From Aphelenchoides besseyi (Eukaryota > Nematoda > Chromadorea > Rhabditida > Aphelenchoididae), in NCBI GenBank assembly GCA_024699855.1, contig JAMPIQ010000002.1, forward strand, positions 7,812,001 to 7,876,000: DNA of 64,000 nt, in the 5' to 3' direction. The notes under the pieces were generated by a model that had not been told where the DNA came from, ran no database searches, and saw only the letters and a program-made list of their open reading frames with translations. This document shows, piece after piece, positions 58,247 through 64,000 of the stretch; the first letter of the stretch is position 1, and every line of letters starts with the position of its first letter. A program made the translations under genes and the position numbers.

Positions 58247-58521
58247 GGCGAATCCAATTGGAAACTACGAAGAGAACTCAAATAATCCGACCGACTCGAC
58301 TGATGCTCCGTGAAGAATGAGCACTCAAGTTGTTCCGACCTTTTCATCGCCTCGACAAGTGAAAGTCAATCGAAGGCAAACTGCGAGTTGCGAAATCGGC
58401 GCGCAAATCAAAGTGCCAAAAAATTTGAATCGAACGACAAATTGCTCTTGTTTTGAATTGATGTCCGGCCTGTGAAGTAGGTTCATTTAGTTGTGGTAGT
58501 AAATTTGGTCTCAATTCCAGA
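58247..58521. promoter_or_regulatory. 275-bp bidirectional promoter region, CNOT11 / MRE11
   Basis: The two start codons face away from each other with only 275 bases between them, so both promoters and 5' UTRs must share this interval. MRE11's ATG follows an ATTCCAG directly, suggesting a spliced 5' leader or trans-splice acceptor. No TATA box was obvious. Confidence 0.5.
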
Positions 58522-60525
58522 ATGCGGATTCTGATCGCGACGGACAATCACTGCGGATATGGAGAAGTGAAGAAGACCCTCTACGACGATGCGTTTGTCA
58601 CGTTGGAAGAAGTCTTTCAACATGCGAAGCAACAGGACGTTGATTTCATGCTCTTGGGTATGTTTACCAGTTCAATTCGATTGTATTTGTTTTAGGTGGT
58701 GATCTGTTTCACGACAACAATCCAACGCGAGAAACCCAACTGCGAGTTATGCGCATTTTTCGTCAATACGTATTCAAAGGTCCATCAACAGATTTGGAGT
58801 TTGCATCGCGTCCGGAAGTATCGTTCGCACATTCGCAGTTTAAACGCGTGAACTTCGAAGATGAAAATTTGGGCGTCTCGCTGCCGATCTTCATAATCCA
58901 CGGAAATCACGACGATCTCTCGGGAACGGTTTGTTTCTTTCAATCAACGATGATGATCGTTTTGTTTGCAGAACACTTCGGCGTTGGACGTTTTGCACGA
59001 GGCGGGACTTTTGAATCTGTTCGGACGTTACGCTGAAGTCGGACGCTACGAAGTGAAGCCGATGCTCATTCGAAAACCGTTGGAAGACGGAACAACCGAG
59101 AACATCGCAATTTACGGAATTAGCAGCCAACGTGACGATCGTTTGGCTCGGGCTTTTAACTGTAGTTCTAATCCTTTATTTCGTTGTTATTTGCTTCTTT
59201 TTAGTTGGAAAAGTCATCTTCTCACGACCACCGGATGCCGAAAAGTGGTTTTCGGTGCTGGTTTTACATCAAAATCGTCCGCCGCGTTCACAATTACGCT
59301 CCACCGGCTCTTACATTGGAGCCAACATGATTCCCGAGTTCTTCAATTTGGTTATTTGGGGTCATGAACACGAGTCGTTTACCGGTATGCTATCAAACAT
59401 TCAAGCACTTTAACTGATTCATTCCAGAAGCCGAGTTTGTGTGCACCGATCCGAGCAATCCAAGTAAAGGTAGAGTTGAAGTTTAGTTTTTCGTACTCAA
59501 TTGCTCGGTTTAGGAATTCGAATTCTTCAACCAGGAAGCACTGTGGTCACTTCGTTGACACCCGGCGAAGCAAAACCGAAACACTGTTTCGTGTTGAGCT
59601 TCCACGGAAATAGTAAGGAGCCTGAGATCGAAGCGATTCCGCTGCAAACTACTCGTCAAGTCTACGTCGAAGAAGCAAATTTGGAGCATTTGAATTTTAT
59701 GCCTCCGTGTGAGAACACTCGTTTGCCCGATCGAATGGATGATGAACGTTACTTTCATCAACGTGTTGAGGAGATTCTCGAAGAAGCCAAAAAGAAGCGT
59801 ACTGAACGTCGCCCACCATTGCCGCTTATTCGCATTAAACTCAATTACACGGGTTGTTGGCGCAAAGTTCCGGTGAGTTTCGAAAAGTTTAGAATCAACT
59901 CACGTTGTACTTCAGCCTCCAAACCAACGTGCGTTGGGTGCCAGATATGCGCAGCGTGTTGCAAATCCCGCTGAAATGTTGATGATACATCGTCAGCGCG
60001 AAACACTTCGTCGTCCCAACATTGAAACTCACAAAGGCAATTCGTTCAACGACGGGAAAGCGAGCAACGTTGTTCATGATATGGCAAGTGAAGAAACGAA
60101 TTCAAGAGTTTTAGTGCTCGTTTAGATCTCAGAACACTTTCAAAACGTGGAATCTGACGGTAAAATGAATGTTTTGAACACTGAAAGCATGATAAAAGCT
60201 TACACTGGATTCATTAACTCAACTGAGAAATCGACGGCGAACATGGAGAAAAAGTTTATGGACGCGATTCGTACTCAAATGGACAGCTATCAATATCTAT
60301 TGGACACCTTGACTGCAAGTGCCAACTTGTCTCCGGATGTAAGTTCGTTTTCACATTTCGTTTATCAGTTTATAGGCTGATGGTTACAAAGATTACGAAG
60401 AACGTGTTCGACAAGTGATCTACAGTGGTGAACGAGAATCGGCGCTCACTCAAGAAACAATGACTCAATACGGTTTGACTCAAAATTCTTCTGAAAACGG
60501 TTCAATGGATACAACCCCGTACTGA
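58522..60525 (+). CDS. MRE11: MRE11 double-strand-break repair nuclease
   Basis: Mn-dependent exo/endonuclease of the MRN complex. Phosphodiesterase motifs are all present: MRILIATDNHCGYGE (I), MLLGGDLFHDNNPTR (II), FIIHGNHDDLSG (III), FSVLVLHQNRPPRS (IV) and LVIWGHEHES (V). They are followed by IRILQPGSTVVTSLTPGEA and the Rad50/DNA-binding capping part (LIRIKLNYTGCW, RALGARYAQRVANPAEML). The C-terminus is short (ALTQETMTQYGLTQNSSENG, stop 60525) and lacks the long Gly-Arg-rich tail of vertebrate MRE11. Introns are 38-60 nt; one (60084-60125) uses a GC donor (ATG|GCAAGT). Catalytic residues look intact, so it should be active. Head-to-head with CNOT11. Confidence 0.97.
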
Positions 60526-60740
60526 TGGATACAAGTCCAGTTCTTCTTCAAATTTCTATATCTCGATCTCTTTCATTGTCGAATAGAGTTTTGATAAACT
60601 TTCATTTCTTGATTATTGGAAACATTTGACAACAAGCTTTTTATTCTCATGACTAACCGAATCACATACAAAAATGGAAAATGCAACCGGTTTCGCCAGA
60701 ACGTGAAAATATTAAACTGCTTTAAGCGTTAGGTGCTCCT

Positions 60741-61399
60741 CTATCCCAATGACTTCGTGAAGATCTCTACAGTGGATTGCCCATTGACAACGCTTCGTGA
60801 AACGTTTGGGTCAAATTCTGCACGACCATCTCTGCAAAAATAAGTTTTGTTATGTGTAGAATTTCAAACTTACATCTAACGGCTTGATGATCACTGGATA
60901 CACGAGGACTCGAAGCAGCTGCTTGAGCGCAATGTCGACGTGCTTCGGCGCAAAATCCATTGAGATTCCGTAAGTTGCGTATCGTTTCACCCTTGGCGCT
61001 CCCGTTCGTTCCGCAAAGCGCGTAGAATCGAACAAATGCTTCTGACGATGTAACACGTTCTACCAAAATACGAGTTCCCGCAAAATGCAGTGATGACTGG
61101 AGCTCTCGAAAAATTCTGACCATTTTGATGTTGTCTTGTCCTTTGAATTTGGAATTTCAGCGAGCATATTCGACGACTCGATGTTCCAGTGGCCTGGCAC
61201 CACTGGTTCCAATGTTTTTTACGGCTTTGAACATCTGTGCGTTTCTCACCGTGTCCTTTTGAAGTTTTGCACGTTGAAGCTCGTTGATGTCGCTGATTGC
61301 GTAAACCGAACCACCATACTTGCGGCACGCGTAGTCAAGGGTTTTAGTGGTTGAAATTGCACTGATCAGTGCAAATTCGGCTGCTTCAACGAGTTGACC
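60741..61399 (-). CDS. unrecognised ORF, doubtful gene
   Basis: After a CGTTCAG acceptor (61401-61400) a frame reads QLVEAAEFALISAISTTKTL, ACRKYGGSVYAISDINELQR, MFKAVKNIGTSG. An in-frame TGA lies near 61167, but a 60-nt in-frame intron (GTGCCA...ATTCAAAG) would remove it and join to QDNIKMVRIFRELQSSLHFA. The frame continues GTRILVERVTSSEAFVRFYA and EARRHCAQAAASSPRVSSDH, then by GTAAGT...GCAGAG to AEFDPNVSRSVVNGQ and a stop at 60743-60741. No 5' exon with ATG was found: the upstream frame holds a hydrophobic run (ISYLAFALLL) and then a TGA. It may be a real small gene with an unseen first exon or a decayed one. Confidence 0.4.
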
Positions 61400-62425
61400 C
61401 TGAACGAACAGATGCGAACCGCAGATCAGTCACAGCAAAAGAGCAAACGCTAAGTAGGAAATCAAGTGATTTTAAGTCGATTGAAAGCGTTTTTTGTTCA
61501 TATTTCAACTTCAACAATCGTTTCATTTAATCAGACGGAGTGCTGTTCGGTTATAAAGTTGGAATCTGTTAAGAAGGGATAGTTATCAAAGAAATCGAGT
61601 CAAATGTGTTACTGGAGTTGGGCGGCAGTGTAAATGCACTGGAAACAGTAACATTGCTCACAGTGGGAGCAGCGAATAAACCCAATTCGATGGCAACTCC
61701 AAATTGAACGTTCAACCTTTGAATACCCCGATTGGTTTACATGAATGTTGAAGTGAACTGAAAGTGCAAAAAGTTGCAAGTTAAATCTGAGAAGCACAAG
61801 AAAGCGGATGGGCGGATTCGTTCTACCGACCTCTGTTTCAATTGAACTGGCCGCACTGGGACATGAACCCGTTGCATTTGCAGCGATCAGTACAATCCTA
61901 ACCATTAACTACTCGATTTATTGCCCGAACAGTAGGACGTGCTTTTTGACTCGTCATTCAAACAACGTCCAAAACACGCATTTTGCGTGACCCGTAGCTT
62001 GACGCACAGTGCTCCGCAGCAAAAACTAATTAGACCATCAGAATCCTCTCAACAAGATGAGTTTCATGATATACAGTACGCGAGAAGCCCCACCGTTGCT
62101 GAAGTGAGTTTCCTTGTTAGACGCGCGCCAAAACTCTTTGACTAATCACTTGATGAAACAGAAAGTGTCGTCCGATTCAATGGTCTTAATTTAATTCCGA
62201 GTTTATATCCGATCAAATCTTTAGACACACAAATTTCGTAAGTTCAAAAGTGGCGTCGATTCGGTCTCGAGTTGGAAACGGAAGGAATGGAAGAGTGGAA
62301 TTGCGAAGACACTACCGAGTTTGGTTAGACCTCGTGGCTTAAAAATCAATTTGTGACTACAATAACCTACGTTTTCTATTACAAGAACAAACAGAATGGA
62401 TTTTACAAGAGAGATCCGCATATGA
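61400..62425. other. 1 kb with weak ORFs only
   Basis: A minus-strand ATG at 61905 opens 98 residues (MVRIVLIAANATGSCPSAAS; C-terminal Cys cluster CSHCEQCYCFQC) to a stop at 61609. The Cys cluster might bind metal, but no domain fits and an alternative spliced reading of the same region is equally open. On the plus strand 62005-62104 (SQQDEFHDIQYARSPTVAE, then a GTGAGT donor) could be an exon without a partner. Neither is called. Confidence 0.25.
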
Positions 62426-63512
62426 TTAAACTCGTGCTTCGGAGTCCCGTTCCAAGCGAACGGTCATCGATTGAGAAGTTCGGCACTCGGCGTTGTAGAG
62501 TGCTTCTACTTCTTCCAGTTGATTGCCAATACGTTTCTTTTCGGATTGCAGTTCGGCCATCGATTCTTCCAGACGTTTGATCTTCTCGCGCATTTCTCCT
62601 TCAGTTTCTGCAAAAAATTGATTAGAAACTTGAATTGTCGTTTTTGGTTTTGTTTCATTTGGGACTCTATCAGGTTTCTAGTAATCCAAAGACCATTCTG
62701 CGTTTACTCAGTTCTGTTCGAATGCACAGAGAAATTCTCAGGCTAATCACCAGGTTGTTTGCACTCTTGACGTGAACAATTAGCCCCAATGTTGGTTATC
62801 ATTGCTACTTTACATTAAAACAGATAACTTTGTTTTGGATGCCAAAAATGGCATTTCAATGTTGTTATGTTGAAAACGCACCTTTTTTAGAAATCGCAGA
62901 ATCGAGCGGCGAAATTGGAACCGAAGAAGGTGGCAAGAAAGAGGCGTCGTCGTGATGCAAACTCCTAAGTCGTGCAAAAAACTCCTCATCATAACGTGCT
63001 CGTTTCAACGATGGCTCCATAATGAAGGGTGGGGTTGATGGTTCCCCTGCTGTTGTTGAAGGCGGTGAGAGTGTGGCGTCAAAGGAGCTTCGAGCAGTTC
63101 CCGATTCGTTGCGTCTATTTCCATCGGTTCTCTGTTGTATGGATGCAACTTCAATAACACGTTTGCGGTTTCGTCGATCAGCTTCGTCGTTGAGTACTTG
63201 AGCATAAACATTTGCATGTTTGTCTCGTAGATGACGACCAGCAACGGTTGTTGATGGCGGCCACGTGTATGTGGCTGTGCAGCCGGGAACTTGGCATCGG
63301 TACACGGATTTGTCTCGTTGAACCTCGAAATGCCTCCAAATTGAGTGGCGCCCGTGAAAAGGAGCAGGTTTGTTGGTCGGTGGAGAATTGGCTTCCATGG
63401 GAATTTGCACGTTGGCCGTCTGTTGAACAGCGGTTGGCGGCATTAGCTGCCGCAAGGCTAAGTTTTCAAAAATGTACGAAAATGGGAAAAATGGTTGGTT
63501 AAAGAAAGACAT
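62426..63512 (-). CDS. BED zinc-finger protein with C-terminal coiled coil
   Basis: Predicted DNA-binding protein of about 270 residues. It starts MSFFNQPFFPFSYIFENLAL (ATG 63512). BED-type finger: SIWRHFEVQRDKSVYRCQVP, GCTATYTWPPSTTVAGRHLR, DKH (aromatic W-x-x-F, C-x4-C, H-x4-H). A basic stretch (DRRNRKRVIEV, possible NLS) and a Ser/Pro/Thr-rich linker with FIMEPSLKRARYDEEFFARL follow. A GTGCGT donor joins TTTTGCAG in phase (SKK|ETEGEM) to a coiled coil (MREKIKRLEESMAELQSEKK, RIGNQLEEVEALY), ending RLERDSEARV at 62426. There is no hAT transposase domain, so it is more likely a host regulator than a transposon product. The intron (about 62610-62880) is longer than the window norm. Confidence 0.78.
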
Positions 63513-64000
63513 TTCGATTGCCGGATTGTTGAGTATCTAAAACGTATAAAATTGAACAGACGATACGCAACTCTCGACAAACAACAAAAAACGCATCTTT
63601 GTTAAACACACAATTGAGATTTATGAAACTTGACGGACAATACGGGCAGCGGTTTTTTGGTGTCCGTGAAATTAACGCCAAATGTTCGATTGACCGACTA
63701 GTCACAATCGACGTCGGCAACGATCGAAAGATGTTCAGTTGAAATGAAGATGTCAAAAGAAGTGGTCATCTATGACAAACAAGCGGATAATCACGTGTTA
63801 CAGAAGCAGTGGGTGGCATTCAAATAGTCGACAGGAAAGTTTTAAACGAACTCACAAGGAAAGGTTGCGACTTGTCCGAGCCCGATTCGAGTGAACTCGG
63901 TATCAATCGATGCGTCTGAGTGTGCTGATCACTAAATGGTAGGTCATTTTTCGCCGGATTCAGAATCCGAAAAGTTATAAGCAAAACAAAATCTAGAATA
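63513..64000. other. upstream region of the BED gene
   Basis: About 490 bases to the right edge. A minus frame at 63499-63756 has no ATG and no domain. Presumed promoter or 5' UTR. Confidence 0.4.

Noticed and set aside
62353..62580. Plus-strand frame over the end of the BED gene
   Set aside because: It is the antisense shadow of the coiled-coil exon, whose minus-strand reading is conserved in style and correctly spliced.
63499..63756. Minus-strand frame with CPYCPSS, perhaps an extra zinc finger for the BED protein
   Set aside because: No ATG, no donor joining it in phase to the BED exon, and only one Cys pair.

Overview
The window is eukaryotic and looks like a compact nematode genome. 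Genes are split by very short GT-AG introns (mostly 37-60 nt, acceptors TTTTAG or TTTCAG), lie 0.1-1.5 kb apart on both strands, and carry nematode-flavoured families: a PAPS-dependent sulfotransferase of the type expanded in worms, a calpain with an acidic/glycine-rich N-terminus, a globin with tails, and small EGF proteins. The phylum is an inference from gene content; I cannot name a species. No bacterial operon, CRISPR array, rRNA or convincing tRNA was seen.

Layout. 1-2571 (-): long-form tRNase Z (ELAC2), cut by the left edge. 2968-3522 (-): four-TM claudin/clarin-like protein. 3841-9902 (-): intersectin (EH-EH-coiled coil-SH3x4-DH-PH-C2). 10398-12353 (+): EDEM1-type ER mannosidase-like protein, with an odd splice donor. 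12671-14637 (-): nucleoporin with a RanBP2-type zinc finger, FG repeats and a Ran-binding domain. 15755-19701 (-): ONECUT (CUT + homeodomain) transcription factor. 20797-38549 (-): one 17.7 kb gene for a giant type I membrane protein (C-type lectin, LDLa, CUB, sushi, discoidin, HYR, GCC2/GCC3, EGF, LamG, TM), built like Drosophila Uninflatable. A separate four-TM gene (27879-29683, +) sits inside its 3.7 kb intron. 39823-40994 (-): Golgi sulfotransferase.

41643-42887 (+): calpain relic without the protease core and with frame breaks. 42975-44225 (-): an unrecognised gene and a small EGF protein. 46102-48868 (+): three unrecognised small genes. 48935-50427 (-): NADP-isocitrate dehydrogenase. 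51289-52280 (-): globin, one of whose introns is almost wholly a large inverted repeat. 53780-55490 (-): TFIIH subunit p52 (GTF2H4). 55825-58246 (-): CNOT11. 58522-60525 (+): MRE11, head-to-head with CNOT11. 60741-61905 (-): two uncertain ORFs. 62426-63512 (-): BED zinc-finger protein.

Most genes are unrelated housekeeping or developmental loci: tRNA 3'-processing, endocytosis, ER quality control, nuclear transport, transcription, mRNA deadenylation and DNA repair. The main points of novelty are structural: the palindromic globin intron, the calpain relic, the nested gene, the altered SH3 set of intersectin, and the non-canonical splice sites.
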